Positions 10,774 through 21,914 are shown, counted from the stretch's first letter. The stretch is DNA of 64,000 nt from Malus domestica (GCF_042453785.1 NC_091669.1:31141001-31205000); one strand, 5' to 3'. Program-made: numbers and translations. The notes: generated by a model not told the origin, from the letters alone.

Positions 10774-11173
10774 TTTTAAATTAGGACTATTCACTGATTA
10801 TTTACCTCAATATTTTTATAATTTGTTTTATCAAATTGTGATAAATGTCATTCTTTATTTATAAGTTTATGTTTTACACAAATTTAGGATTAAATATAAG
10901 AATTAAACATTGTTTCTCATTTTTCTTGCTCCTAATTCGTGTCTCAATTTTTTTCTTCAAACTCCATAGATTAAAGGTGTTTACAAATCTATGTTGTAGG
11001 TACTACATTTATCATCATATATACTAGTATGGATTTATAAATCTATGGATGATGCAATTTTTGAACTATTTCCATAGAAGATAGGTAGATTAATTTTTAT
11101 TTATTTTTATGGATACCTCTATCACAGGTTAAATGTATTTTATCAACATATGGTATATGTATATCTTTCTGAT
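10774..11173. other. AT-rich intergenic DNA
   Basis: No gene or recognisable element seen. Confidence 0.5.
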
Positions 11174-11661
11174 GGGAAATTTCGAAAAATAACCAAAATT
11201 TTTGACCTCATATAGAATTATAACCAACATTTTTAGTTTATAATAATTATAACCAAAATTTGATATAAAAATACTAACATACCCTTACTAACAAATAAAG
11301 TTCCTGATTTACTCTTAACGTGAAAAACTACCAATGCTGCAGCATGCATCGTCAATGTCACATCCCGGCCCGAGCCCCCACCACATCCCGGGCTCAACCC
11401 CACTGTAACACGATATTATCCGCTTTGGGCCCCGACCACGCCCTCACTGTTTTGTTTCTGGGAACTCACACCAGAGCTTCCCTAGGGTCACCCATCATAG
11501 AATTGCTCTCGCGCGAACTCGTTTAACTTCGGAGTTCCGATGGAACCCGAAGCCAATGAGCTCCTAAAAAGCCTCGTGCTAGATAGAGATGGGAAAATAC
11601 ATATAAGGCTTACAGGATCCACTCCCTTGGGCGATGTGGGATCTTACAATCCACCCCCTTA

Positions 11662-11923
11662 GAGCAATTACATCCCTAAAGACTTTCCACCAACACCCAG
11701 CTCATTTATCCACTTAAGTGAACAATAATAGATCCCAGTGAACAATAATAGGCCAAAGCATCTCCACCCCTAAAAAATAACGTAGTCCATTTTATTAAAA
11801 TATTATTATTTTTTATTATAAAATAATAAAAATTAATATTTTTATTTTTTATTTCTGAATTTATAAAAAATAAACAATATTTTTATTTCTGAATTTATAA
11901 AATAATATTTTTATTTTTATCAC
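11662..11923. mobile_element. Harbinger-like insert remnant inside a Cassandra internal domain
   Basis: After TTA at 11659-11661 the text GAGCAATTACATCCCTAAAG begins. It stays closely similar to the left part of the element at 13062-13863 (CACCCAGCTCATTTATCCAC, GTGAACAATAATAGATC), then runs into the primer-binding-site region. It is a shorter sister copy of that insert, presumably carried along when the array was duplicated. Confidence 0.55.
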
Positions 11924-13061
11924 TGATACCAAATTGTCACATCCTGACCCGGGCACTTACCACATCATGGCCCCGCCTCCGCCGTAGCACGATATTGTCT
12001 GCTTTGGGCCCTGACCACGCCCTCACGGTTTTGTTTCTGGGAACTCACACAAGAACTTCCCAGTGGGTCACCCATCATAGGATTGCTCTCGCGCGAACTC
12101 GCTTAACTTCAGAGTTCCGATGGAACCCGAAGCCAGTGAGCTCCCAAAAAGCCTCGTGCTAAATAGAGATGGGAATATAAATATAAGGCTGACATGATCC
12201 ACTCCCCTGGGCGATGTGGAACCCGAAGCCAGTTAGCTCTCAAAAAGCCTCGTGCTAAATAGAGATAGGAATATACATATAAGGCTTACAAGATCCACTC
12301 CCCTAGGCGATGTGGGATATTACAATCCACCCCCTTAGGGCGCGATGTCCTCGTCGGCACACATCTGGCCAAGGATTGGCTCTGATACCAAATTGTCACA
12401 TCCCGGCTCAGGCACCTACCACATCCCAGGCCCTACCTTCGTCGTAGCACGATATTGTCCGCTTTAGGCCTCGACCATGCCCTCAAGGTTTTGTTTCTAG
12501 GAACTCACACGAGAACTTCCCAGTGGGTCACCCATCATAGGATTGCTCTCACGCAAACTCGCTTAACTTCGAAGTTCCTACGGAACCCAAAGCCAGTGAG
12601 CTCCCAAAATGCCTCGTGCTAGGTAGAGATGGGAATATACATATAAGGCTTATAGGATCTTCACCTATAGGCGATGTAAGATATTACAATCTAGCCCCCT
12701 TAGGGGCCCGAAGTCCTCGTCGGCACACTTCCGGCAAAGGATTGGTTCTGATACCAAATTGTCATATCCTAGCCCGAGCCCCCATCACATCCCAGGCTCA
12801 ACTTCACCGTATATTGTCCGCTTTGAGCCCCTACCACACCTTCACGGTTTTGTTTATAGGAACTTAGACAAGAATTTCCCAGTGGGTCACCCATCATGGG
12901 ATTGCTCTCACGCAAACTCACTTAACTTCGAAGTTCCAATGAAACCCAAAGTCAGTGAGCTCCCAAAAAACTTCGTGCTAGATAGAGATGAGAATATACA
13001 TATAAGGTTTACAGGATCTACTCCCCTAGGCGATGTGGGATGTTACAATCCACCCCCCTTA

Positions 13062-13863
13062 AAGCAATTACACCCCTAAAGACTTTGCACCAGCACCCAG
13101 CTCATTTATCCACTTAAGTGAACAATAATAGATCTCAGTGAACAGTAATAAGCAAAAGCATCTCCACCCTTAAAAGAATAGCCTAGTCCATTTTATTAAA
13201 ATATTATTATATTTTATTATAAAATAATAAAAATAATATTTTTATTTTTTATTTCTGAATTTATAAAAAAATAAATAATATTTTTATTTTCTCCTTCCCA
13301 TCACCGCCATTACCGTCGAACAAAAGCGAGCCCATCATCCAGTACTCAATATTATGTTGCCTCTTAAGCCCGAAGTTCTTTGGCCACGAAGGCCAAGTCT
13401 GGGTGGTGATATGAGTCTAGTCGGTGCTCCGGCGATTCATAATTCTGACGTTGAAGCGACGTGGGAGATCGTACATGTAGACTTTGAGAGGTGGGGAGGT
13501 GGTGGCACAGAGGGACCGGACAACCGGCGGCGACGATGAGGGGAAAAGCGGGAAGAAGTAGGATCAAATGTCGACGGTGCCGATGAAGATTGAGTAGGTA
13601 AGGAGGAGTAGGAAGGCGAAGACGGTTTTTTCGTACATTTTGTGAGATCTGGCATTGGGCAACCTCGCACAGGAAAAAAAAAAGGTGGTTGATGTCACGC
13701 TGGCATCAAATAGGCCGGTCCCAAGGTCAGTAAAAAAAGGGCTGGTCTGAAGACTGGCACGGGCTGGGTGCCAGGCAAGTTTGTGGGCTTGAGTGAATTG
13801 ACAGAGTCCCAGCCTAGTTTTTTTACTGTGTGCTAGGCTATTCCACCTCCGGTGGAAATGCTC
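13062..13863. mobile_element. Harbinger-like element carrying a host gene fragment
   Basis: TTA flanks both ends (13059-13061 and 13864-13866). The left terminus (R)AGCAATTACACC and, on the opposite strand, the right terminus GAGCATTTCCACC are imperfect inverted repeats. The 3-bp TTA duplication points to PIF/Harbinger. The left 250 bp are AT-rich. The right half (about 13300-13860) is much richer in GC and includes a recognisable piece of a glycosyltransferase gene. No transposase is seen. Confidence 0.6.
13305..13638 (-). pseudogene. Exostosin-family (GT47) first-exon fragment captured in a transposon
   Basis: Read on the - strand from an ATG at 13638, the frame gives MYEKTVFAFLLLLTYSIFIG, a type II membrane anchor. 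It then gives a Ser/Pro-rich stalk, and PPLKVYMYDLPRRFNV followed by WPSWPKNFGLKRQHNIEYWM, typical of the start of the plant exostosin-like GT47 domain (Golgi glycosyltransferases). Two in-frame stops and the lack of the remaining catalytic domain make it a non-functional fragment. It lies wholly inside the Harbinger-like element, so it was most likely captured from a host gene. Identity is from motif recognition; which GT47 subgroup it came from is not known. Confidence 0.65.
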
Positions 13864-14153
13864 TTAGGGCCCCAACATCCTCGTTGGAACACATCCAGTC
13901 AGGGATTGGCTTTGATACCAAATTGTCACATCCCAGGCCCCGCCACTGCCATAGCACGATATTGTCCGCTTTGGGCCTCGACCACGCCCTCACAGTTTTG
14001 TTTCTGGGAACTCTCGCTCAAACTCACTTAACTTCAGAGTTCCTACGAAACCCAAAGCCAGTAAGCTCTCAAAAGGCCTCGTGCTAAGTAGAGATGAGAA
14101 TATACATATAAGGCTTGCAGGATCTTCACCCTTGAGCGATGTGGGATGTTACA

Positions 14154-14745
14154 ATCAAGCTTTCCTTTTCCACAATTCTTGCATCACCAGTGCTGCATAA
14201 TTCATGTACTATTTGAATTTCTCTTCTTGACATACTTGCCGCATAATTCATATACTATTTGACCAATAATATCAAACACTAATGCATGAATAATCAGAAA
14301 ATACACTTATCCATCTCTTCACTAAATTTTGGATCTGCTTTCCCAAATTTTATTATTATTGGGCTATTAATCTATTAATTTTACCCTTTTGTTCTTAATA
14401 AAATTGTAATCTTTCTACAATATCTAAACCAATAATAATAAAATGTTTGTTTCCCAAAATCTCCATCAAAACATGTGGACGAGGAAGCCTTCATACACAA
14501 ATCCAAGACCCTACTACCACTTCTTAGCTTACAAACATGGCTGCAACGGCCAAAAATCCCTCAAAGTCCGCCCCGTACAAAGGAAGAAGCTTTCGGGTTC
14601 ACGAAATAAAGAAACCCAGAAGTAGTTTCTGTAATGGGTTCAAAGGTATGCTTTATATTTTCTTGATTTGCTCTTGGGTTTCGTGTTCGAATCATACAGT
14701 TTTGTATAGCTACATACCTCTGTAATGTGCCTTAGGAAAATCTAA
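14154..14745 (+). other. Internal DNA of the long-TIR element with a short gene-like segment
   Basis: Between the Cassandra array and the right TIR is non-coding DNA followed, at about 14443-14640, by a denser segment. One frame from 14537 reads MAATAKNPSKSAPYKGRSFR and continues to a GT-type donor near 14646 (AAAG|GTATGC). An overlapping frame from 14443 also stays open. I recognise neither. It could be another captured gene piece or chance. Confidence 0.3.
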
Positions 14746-14860
14746 TTTTAAGAGTATATTAGTACTTTTATATTAACTTTTGGTTATAATTATCATAAAC
14801 TCAAAAATGTGGCTATAATTCTATGAGGTCCAAATTTTGGTTACTTTTCCAAATTTTCCC

Positions 14861-15180
14861 TTTTAGACCCTCAAAAGAGTGGACTGCCGTGACAAAACCA
14901 CCAGATGGTCCCTAATTTTTTTTTAAATCTATGGTGTAGGTGTCATATGATGACATCTAAATTTTATTTTAACTAGTTTTATAAAATTGGTTAGATTTTT
15001 TTTTAAAAAATAATTCAATTAAACTATTGATTAAAGATGCATAAATTAAGAAATTTAATTAAAATTGAAAAATAAGAAAATTGAGCTAAATCAAACAGCA
15101 GTTTGTTGTAGGCCTATTTAACTAAACAATTATAGGGCAAAGAAATAGGGGGTGTGGTGGCAAGAAAGAGAAGGGAGAGT
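14861..15180. other. AT-rich DNA between repeats
   Basis: No gene or clear element seen. Confidence 0.4.
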
Positions 15181-15592
15181 TGATGTAATTCTAAGGTATG
15201 TTTGATCTCACCCCATTGTGCCTTTATTTACAGTAGTAGGAAAGGTAAATTATTTACCCTAATAAAATTACAACTCTAATAGAATAATATCTAAAGATAA
15301 GATATGGCAGAATCCTACAAGGACATCCTATGATTTAATAGAATTTACATGATCATATTCCTAAACAATTAGGATTGCAACACTCCCTCTTGAGTGTGTA
15401 AATACTCATCGTATCAGGCCTCCAGCGATGAAGTAGATCAGTTGATGAAGTTGTCGGCACAACATGTGAATGTCAGTCTCAAATTAACGAAATTGTGCAT
15501 TGGTAGTAAAAACTCACAAATTCTTGCTACGATAAAACTCAATATGAGATAAAAACTCATAGACTAAGGAGAAACGTGAGAAGTATACATAA
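15181..15592 (-). mobile_element. Ty1/copia-type LTR fragment with adjoining internal DNA
   Basis: On the - strand an LTR-like unit starts TGTTGCAATCCTAATTG at 15382, just after a purine-rich AAGAGGGAG tract that would serve as polypurine tract. It runs to about 15181 (TG...CA ends). The flanking 15383-15592 looks like internal DNA next to a 3' LTR. No coding region is left beside it. It is an old fragment. Confidence 0.45.
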
Positions 15593-15594
15593 TG

Positions 15595-15888
15595 TGTAAC
15601 ATCCCACATCGCCTAGGGGAGTGGATCTTGTAAGCCTTATATGTATATTCTCATCTCTACCTAGCACAAGGCCTTTTGGGAGCTCGCTGGCTTCAAGTTC
15701 CATCAAAACTCCGAAATTAAGCAAGTTCGTGCGAGAGTAATTCCATGATGGGTGACCCACTGGGAAGTTCTCGTGTGAGTTCCCAAAAATAAAACCGTGA
15801 GGGCGTGGTCGGGGCCCAAAGCGGACAATATCGTGCTTCGATAAAGTCGAGCTTGGGATGTGGTGTGGGCCCGGGCCGGGATGTGACA
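15595..15888 (+). mobile_element. Solo Cassandra LTR, + strand
   Basis: One LTR in the opposite orientation to the array upstream: TGTAACATCCCACATCGCC to GGGCCGGGATGTGACA, with the same 5S-like core. No second LTR or complete internal domain adjoins it. No clear target duplication is seen. Confidence 0.85.
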
Positions 15889-15894
15889 ATTTAT

Positions 15895-18300
15895 TGTGAT
15901 GACCCGTCTTTAATTTTATGTTTTTACAAATTTTAAAAGCGTGATTTTATGAAAATACCCTTATAGGCGAGGGTCTTGACTTTCGTTGATTAACGTATAG
16001 TGAGGTGCATGAATTAATCCTTTAGCATTTTCTTGAAGTACTCGACATTACGGACTCGTAGGCGCAAGTAGAAGAAGATTTGGGGTTATGATTAAAGTTT
16101 TACGGAACTGTAAACTCGAGAAATACTTTTGTTGTAGTCATTATTTATATATTTTTATAATGTTTATATTTAATTATCATTTAGTTATTTTTAAAGTTGA
16201 AGAAAAAGAGAAAGAAGAAGTGGGGAACAGGAGAAGAGAAGAAATAAGGGCTACTGCCCAATCAGAATGAATAGGGAGAGTGACTAACCAGACGAATGAG
16301 GTGATGAGATAGCCAATCGGGAGGATGGAAGAGAGGGCCAAGGATAGAACGAAGAGCAGGGGATCAGGAACCCTTTCTCCTTGACCCGTTTCGGACCACG
16401 ACCCGCATGTAGACCCAGCGACTCCAATCCAAGTTCTAAGGTCCTCTAGCAATTTTTTAGGCGAAATTCACCGAGCTTTCACTTGGGAACTTTTTCACGA
16501 CCTCTCCCTTCCTATTTCTACCAAAAACCTGAGTCAATTGGGGCTCCAATTCGTAGAAAACGAACCGGGAACCCAATGGGTGCACGACGGGGAATCCGCC
16601 ATTCCTACCACCATTTTCTTTGATTACCACCACAGTTAGCCTTCCCTTGGACCCAGGAATAAGACCCAACCGGTGGTTGGGGCAATGAAGCTTCGGAGAC
16701 GACGAATCGATAACCACCATTTCTAGGGTTCCGGCTGGTTTGAGAAAAATTGGAGCTTTTCCCGTCTAAATTAGACTTGGTCGTAGGTATAAAGTTTACT
16801 CTACTCATTGAGATCTTTATTCTTATAAATTTTGGTAATTTTTGTAAATAGTTGAATTTTCCGGCGAGTCGAGGTAGCCGACCGCCACCCATGGCGACGC
16901 ATGGCCAGGGGGTTGTCAATGTTATTCTTAGGCTAAATTAGATGCCTTGAGCTTAGTTTTGGTAATTGTATGACATAGGTTGATTGTTGGAACCTAAATT
17001 CTCTACATTACGTTAATATGTCATTATATGAATCGACGATCTAGCCGTTGGATCGTCACCAAACTTTAATATGTTATAGTACGTAATATTTGAGGACCAT
17101 AGGAACTTACAGATTATGAATCCGATATATGGATCTTCTCAAATTGGATTTGTAAGTTCATAAAATAAAATGTTAACCGCCACTTGGTTTTGGCGATTGG
17201 CGGAAATCCGACTGTGGGATCGTAATGGAACTTTAGGATGTTCTTCTAGAAGTATAATGTGGATCTTTGGAAGTAAGGGATCGAAAATCTGTGATGCGGA
17301 TCTTCCAAATTGAACTGCATAGGGATGTGTGTTATGTAAGTTACATATTTTATTGATAAGAATTCTGAGTTGTGATTTGATAATTGTTCTAGGGTTGTGC
17401 TAGGGAGTTGTAGCGTGAACTCTAAGTGAGTGGGCTTTTGTTTTCAGTATATATATGTATGCTTGGTATTTTTCCCAGAAAATGCGTTTAAATGGAGTTA
17501 TGTTTTGAAATGCCATGCCTCATGATTTATACTTAGATTATGAGTTAGTATAGTATGCATATTGTTATTTGACGCTGTGGATGCTCAGGTAAGTACCAGG
17601 TGAGTTATAGATTGTTAATGTGAGTTGATAAGTATGTTGAGATGAATTGAGAGCTCATAAACTAGCACCCCGGTGTTAGTGCTCCCGGCCGTGGCCAGGG
17701 CATAGACCTTCACGTGATGTTCACCTCCCGCACTGTACGCTCACCTTAGATCCAAGTTAGGTGCACATGTCTGTCGTACAGATCACTATAGGTGGTTCCG
17801 ACTCGTAGGTGACCCGCAATTATTCGCACAGTCTTCACGTGATCGTAGCACTTGAGTGTATTTATTTACACCCAGTCCTGTCGTACAGGCCACTATAGGT
17901 GGTTCCGACTCGTGTGCAGGTATACTTGATGAGTTATGGGTTCAGCCATACAGTCCACAATAGGTAGATCCGGCTAACATATTACTTTCATTGATTTACT
18001 TCACATGATTTACGCATTATTGATACTGAGATATTTTATATGGCATATATGTGGATTTTGCTAATTCAAGTATGGTTTCTATATATATATATATATTCTA
18101 TTTTCTGGGAAATTATACAGGTTTTACGGCGAGGGGTTCTACCTTTAATAATTGAAATGGTTTTTGAAAAGCTTTGTTTTTGCCCACTCACACTTTCTAT
18201 CTTGTGCCCCTCCAGGTTTAATTTGCTAAAAGTTCATATCGACGAGGATTCTTGGCAAATCTCAGGATAGGTGGTTACTTCTGGGGGTATAATCCTTATC
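15895..18300 (+). mobile_element. Ty3/gypsy-type LTR DNA, degenerate
   Basis: The segment begins TGTGATGACCCGTC, the style of long gypsy (chromovirus-like) LTRs in Rosaceae. It is non-coding for about 2.4 kb and contains the GCCCACTCACACTTTCTATC and GTGCCCCTCCAGG phrases typical of the distal part of such LTRs. A motif GTCGTACAG-CACTATAGGTGGTTCCGACT repeats at about 17772 and 17878, with a weaker third copy near 17946. No matching partner LTR or coding domain is joined to it. It looks like an old, incomplete fossil. Family placement is from recognition. Confidence 0.5.
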
Positions 18301-18309
18301 CACTCCACT

Positions 18310-21300
18310 ATACTTACTCTTTCAAGGTCTATATGTGGGCTCAATGATGTGTCTTGCCAAAAGAATCACAACAAAGGAGATGTCCGGTCTAGTGCACTGA
18401 GCCAAGTACAATAAAGCACCAATTGTATTTAGGTATGGAACTTCAAGCTCTAAAACCTCTTCCACATCCTCCTGAGGGCGGAAATGTTCTCGTTTAACAT
18501 TTAGTGTCCAAACGGCCATAGAAATACTCGAAGACTTCGCTTTATCCTCATTAAAACAAGGTGTTGATGCACAAAACCAAAAGGGTCTTGGAATAACGTA
18601 AATCCGACCGTGAATCTACATGAAAGTAAATAACACAAGATGTATCGTGGTTCACCCCAAGGTTTGGGCTACGTCCACACTGATATAGTATTTCTCTGAG
18701 AGGGAGAAAGAGAGCCTCTGTAATGAGAGTGAGGCTATTCTCTGAATATGAGAGGTTTGAGGGTTGTAAGGGTGAGGAGGACCTTGTATAGAATAAGGGC
18801 TCCTCACTTATTACATATTTGCCCCTCCATTTATTACATAATTACACTTGAGTCCCCCGAGTATTTATACGAGGTCTAAATACAGAGGCCCTAAGTATGG
18901 TACAAACACAACGCAACACTTTTTAGTGTAGTTCGACTGATGTACTAGGATTCTATCCGAACAATACTTGATCTTCAAGCCTAGATATATAGTATCAAGT
19001 TTTCCCAAGATCTTTCATCTCAAATTCCAATTTTAAGTGTGCGGCAGTTTTCTCAAGCTCTTCGGGAGTCTCAATAAGATTCATAACATCAACATAAGCT
19101 GCAACAATCCCAAATCCAAAATATGACTTCTTGATCAACACACATTGGCATAGTTCATTATTCACATAACCCTAACTTATATATTCACTCACACAATTAT
19201 ATAACATTCGACCAGATTATTTCAATATGTATAGTGATCTCCTCAGTCGAATCGAAAGGGTGTTAAGTGGTCTAGAACTATTTGATCTAGTGAATGTAAG
19301 TCATTCTGGAACTTTCATGTAGATTTCTATATCAAGATCCCCATAGAGATACGCGATTACCACGTCTATGAGTTACATATTTAGTTTTTCGGAAACTACC
19401 AAACTGATAAAGTAAGAACGTTATAACGTCCATTATGGGAGAATACGTCTCCTTATAATTAATCACAAGGCATTGAGAGAAGTATTGCGCTACAAGGTGT
19501 ACCTTATGTTGCACTATTTCATTATTCTCATTATGCTTCCTTACGAAAACCCACTCGTAGCAAACGAGCTTTACATGTGTAGGTGTATGAGCTACGGGTC
19601 AAAATTTCGCAAGTGAATCGAGGTCAACTTAGATTGCTTGTTTCCAGTTTGGATAATCTGTTCTACGTCGACACTCAATAACGAAATGTGGTTCAATGTC
19701 ATCGCTTAGTATGATATCAAGCTACTATGTATGCAAAGACATCGTCGACTATCATCTCAGTCTAATTCCAAAGCTCATCCAAATTTTCATAATTGACCGA
19801 AATCTCATGATTCTCGGAAGGTGGATTCATCTCGTTCAAGACATTTTCGTAATCTATAATAACCTAATGCATTGGAATGGTTGAGTAGACAATGGTTGGA
19901 TGCACACTAGGTTCACTAGTTTATGATGTTTTCCTCCTCTGGGTTGTGAATCTTTTGAGCCAAGAGGTCTACTACGCTTCTAGGTAAAAACAAATGATTG
20001 GTTAGCCGTCAATGTACCAGGCCGCGAGCTAGGTGCGGCCGATCCTCTTTTGAGGACAACTCATCCTTCTAGGGCGAAATTATGTCATACGTTTGGTACG
20101 CCGATCCTTGAAGGTGCATTCACAACAAATATATGTGATCTCATCACTTTTGCTAGATCGGTAAAAGCATTCAGCATGCTTTGAACAATACTCTATATAC
20201 CTAGAATACGCATTTCAGTTTCAGATTGGGCAGTGCAGAGATCTAAATAAGACATAATGGTGGTAATCCACGACAATTCGTGGTGCTCTTCTAGAATTTT
20301 AGCATTCTTATCTCTATCTAATGATAGAAAAATTGTTTCATCAAAGTGACAATCCGCAAAACATGTGGTAAAGTGATTGCCTATCAAGGGCTCTAAGTAG
20401 CTAATAACTGGCATAAATTCATATTTTTCTCTAATGACCCATTTTGGTATGTAGTGGTGGCTATATTGGTACATAGACTGCACACCAAACACACTAAGTG
20501 CAAAATGTCAGGCTCGTACCCAATAACTAACTGTAGCGGTGAATGAGATTGGGTAGTAGTGGTCCTCAAGCGGACCAATATGGTTACATGCAATATTGCA
20601 TAGCCCCAGGCAAACAGCTTGGTTCACATAACCAAGGTCCGAGCTATCACTAGAAAGAGCTTTATAAAAACTTATCCCATGCCGTTTTGGTATGAACATG
20701 GGGTACTAGATGTTCAACTTCAACCCCAACAGTGCAATAATCATCGAAAGACTGCGATGTAATCTTTCCAGCATTATCCAATCAAATGGACTTAATTGAA
20801 TAATTATGGTGGTGAGCCATAAGCTTAATTATTTGAGTTAGGAGTTTCACAGAGGCAAAATTGCGCGTAGACAATAAATAGACATAAGACCAACATGTCG
20901 ATGCATCAACGAACACCATAAAGCATCTGAATGGTCCGAATGTTGGTTGAATAGGTCCACAAATATCCTATTGAATCTTCTGAACAAACTTAGAGGGTCG
21001 TGAATAATCTTTGTAGTTAAGGGTTGAGGATTTAACTTCCCCAAGATACATGCTTTGCAAGACAAGTTTCCAGGATAAGGCATTCTAGGATTTGAAGAAG
21101 TACTTGACGTTACCTCTCTTACTATCCAAGCTAGAGGTAGAGGAGAATTTGTACATCTATATAGTTGTATTCAAAGTAGCAGTGTTCTTTGTCCTCATAT
21201 GAGAAGAGTTTGGGGCTCAACTGGCTGTATTCTACACTTCTAAAGCTCTCCTCGATGTTGACCTATTTACCAAATTATTGCCTAAGAGCTCATTTCCAAA

Positions 21301-21310
21301 GCACGTTAGA
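18310..21310 (-). mobile_element. Ty1/copia retrotransposon, decayed coding region
   Basis: Pieces of a copia polyprotein lie in order on the - strand. At about 20.85-21.08 kb is a gag-pre-integrase/integrase start (SCKACILGKL). Integrase-like pieces follow at about 20.2-20.8 kb. Reverse transcriptase lies at about 19.0-19.5 kb (LVAQYFSQ, ETYSPIMDVITF). The RT/RNase H junction is at about 18.3-18.5 kb (IGALLYLAQCTRPDISF). The element is broken many times, has no matching LTR pair, and is interrupted by a separate LTR at 18562-18918. It is an old fossil. Confidence 0.8.
18562..18918. mobile_element. Solo LTR inserted in the copia element
   Basis: This 357-bp unit has palindromic ends TGTTGATGCACAAAACC and ACACAACGCAACA (TG...CA). 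It splits the copia coding region: recognisable copia text lies on both sides. It has no coding content. The family is not named. It must be younger than the copia copy it interrupts. Confidence 0.6.
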
Positions 21311-21319
21311 GGTATTGGG

Positions 21320-21914
21320 TGTTGGATAAATAGGGTCTAATTGCTATATTAATTCACATAGAAAATTAATAAATAATTCATGCAATTATATATTAAAATT
21401 AATGCATACACATGAGTAACCAATGTTAAATGAACATGATATAATGGATTAGAAAAACCTAAAAATTCAGTCGAGACAAGTGTTAAACACTCTGTTCTTA
21501 AGACAAGTTTACGCCCCACTACGATGCTCATGATTGATCGGCGCTTGTCTCTCAAGATACAATGACCACATCCTTCTAATAATAGCACTCCAAATCACAA
21601 GGCTCCATGAACCATGATTGTGTTGAAAAACTCTCTTATATGGACTTAATGAGACTCTCTAATATTCAATGCACTTTATGTATGATTTTGTAAAACAAAG
21701 AAAAGTTATTTATGATTATAGGGGGGCTTCCCTATTTATAGAAGTAGAGATACCTCTTTGGAAAACATGTGACTATTCATGAAGAATCAAAAATTGCAAC
21801 TCTTCATTTGAATAAACACATCTATATACCAAAAGCCTCCACTTCTAATTTCCATTCAATTAATAAATTTAATATAATAATAGTAATAATAATAATAATA
21901 ATAATAATCCAACA
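21320..21914 (-). mobile_element. Solo LTR, 595 bp
   Basis: The ends are TGTTGGATAAATAGGG and AATAATCCAACA, mirror-image TG...CA termini, with flanks TTGGG and ATGGG that may be a worn 5-bp target duplication. A TATA-like CTATAAATAGGG occurs on the - strand near 21745, suggesting LTR transcription leftwards. A (TAA)n run sits just inside the right end. No internal domain adjoins it. Confidence 0.55.

Larger units (their letters stand above)
11356..14153 (-). mobile_element. Tandem array of five Cassandra (TRIM) LTRs
   Basis: Five LTR copies on the - strand lie at 11356-11648, 11935-12324, 12394-12688, 12760-13047 and 13924-14153. Each begins TGTWA.ATCCCACATCG and ends GATGTGACA when read on -, and each carries a 5S rRNA-like internal promoter segment (GTTAAGCGAGTTCGCGCGAG, ATGATGGGTGACCCACTGGG), the hallmark of Cassandra. 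Between copies are short internal domains with a primer-binding site TTTGGTATCAGAGCC and a polypurine tract AAGGGGGTGGAT; the plain form is about 70 bp. Cassandra is non-coding and non-autonomous. An LTR-internal-LTR-internal ladder is what unequal recombination gives. One LTR (11935-12324) is lengthened by an internal tandem repeat. The outer flanks (gTCAA and aTCAA) may be a worn 5-bp target duplication of a single original insertion. The copies are visibly diverged, so it is an old fossil. Confidence 0.88.
11174..14860. mobile_element. Long-TIR (Mutator-like) DNA element hosting nested insertions
   Basis: Roughly 110-bp imperfect terminal inverted repeats bound the interval. The left starts GGGAAATTTCGAAAAATAAC at 11174. 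The right, read on the - strand from 14860, starts GGGAAAATTTGGAAAAGTAA. The arms stay alignable through GACCTCATA-GAATTATA and ATAATTATAACCAAAA to about 11285 and 14745. Inside are a Cassandra array (11356-14153), a Harbinger-like element and about 580 bp of other DNA with a gene-like segment. No transposase is seen, and the expected 9-bp duplication is not clear. Mutator-like assignment rests on TIR length. Confidence 0.55.

Noticed and set aside
13437-13670. 77-codon Ser/Pro-rich open frame on -
   Set aside because: It is the alternate frame of the exostosin fragment; the conserved motifs lie in another frame.
11320-14087. Short open frames (PSPHHIPG, LSALGPDH types)
   Set aside because: They repeat with each LTR copy and have no protein family; they are chance frames in non-coding LTR DNA.
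11356-14153. Possible genuine 5S rRNA gene cluster
   Set aside because: The 5S-like blocks are embedded in TG...CA LTRs with primer-binding sites and polypurine tracts, i.e. Cassandra elements, and lack a full 120-bp 5S gene.
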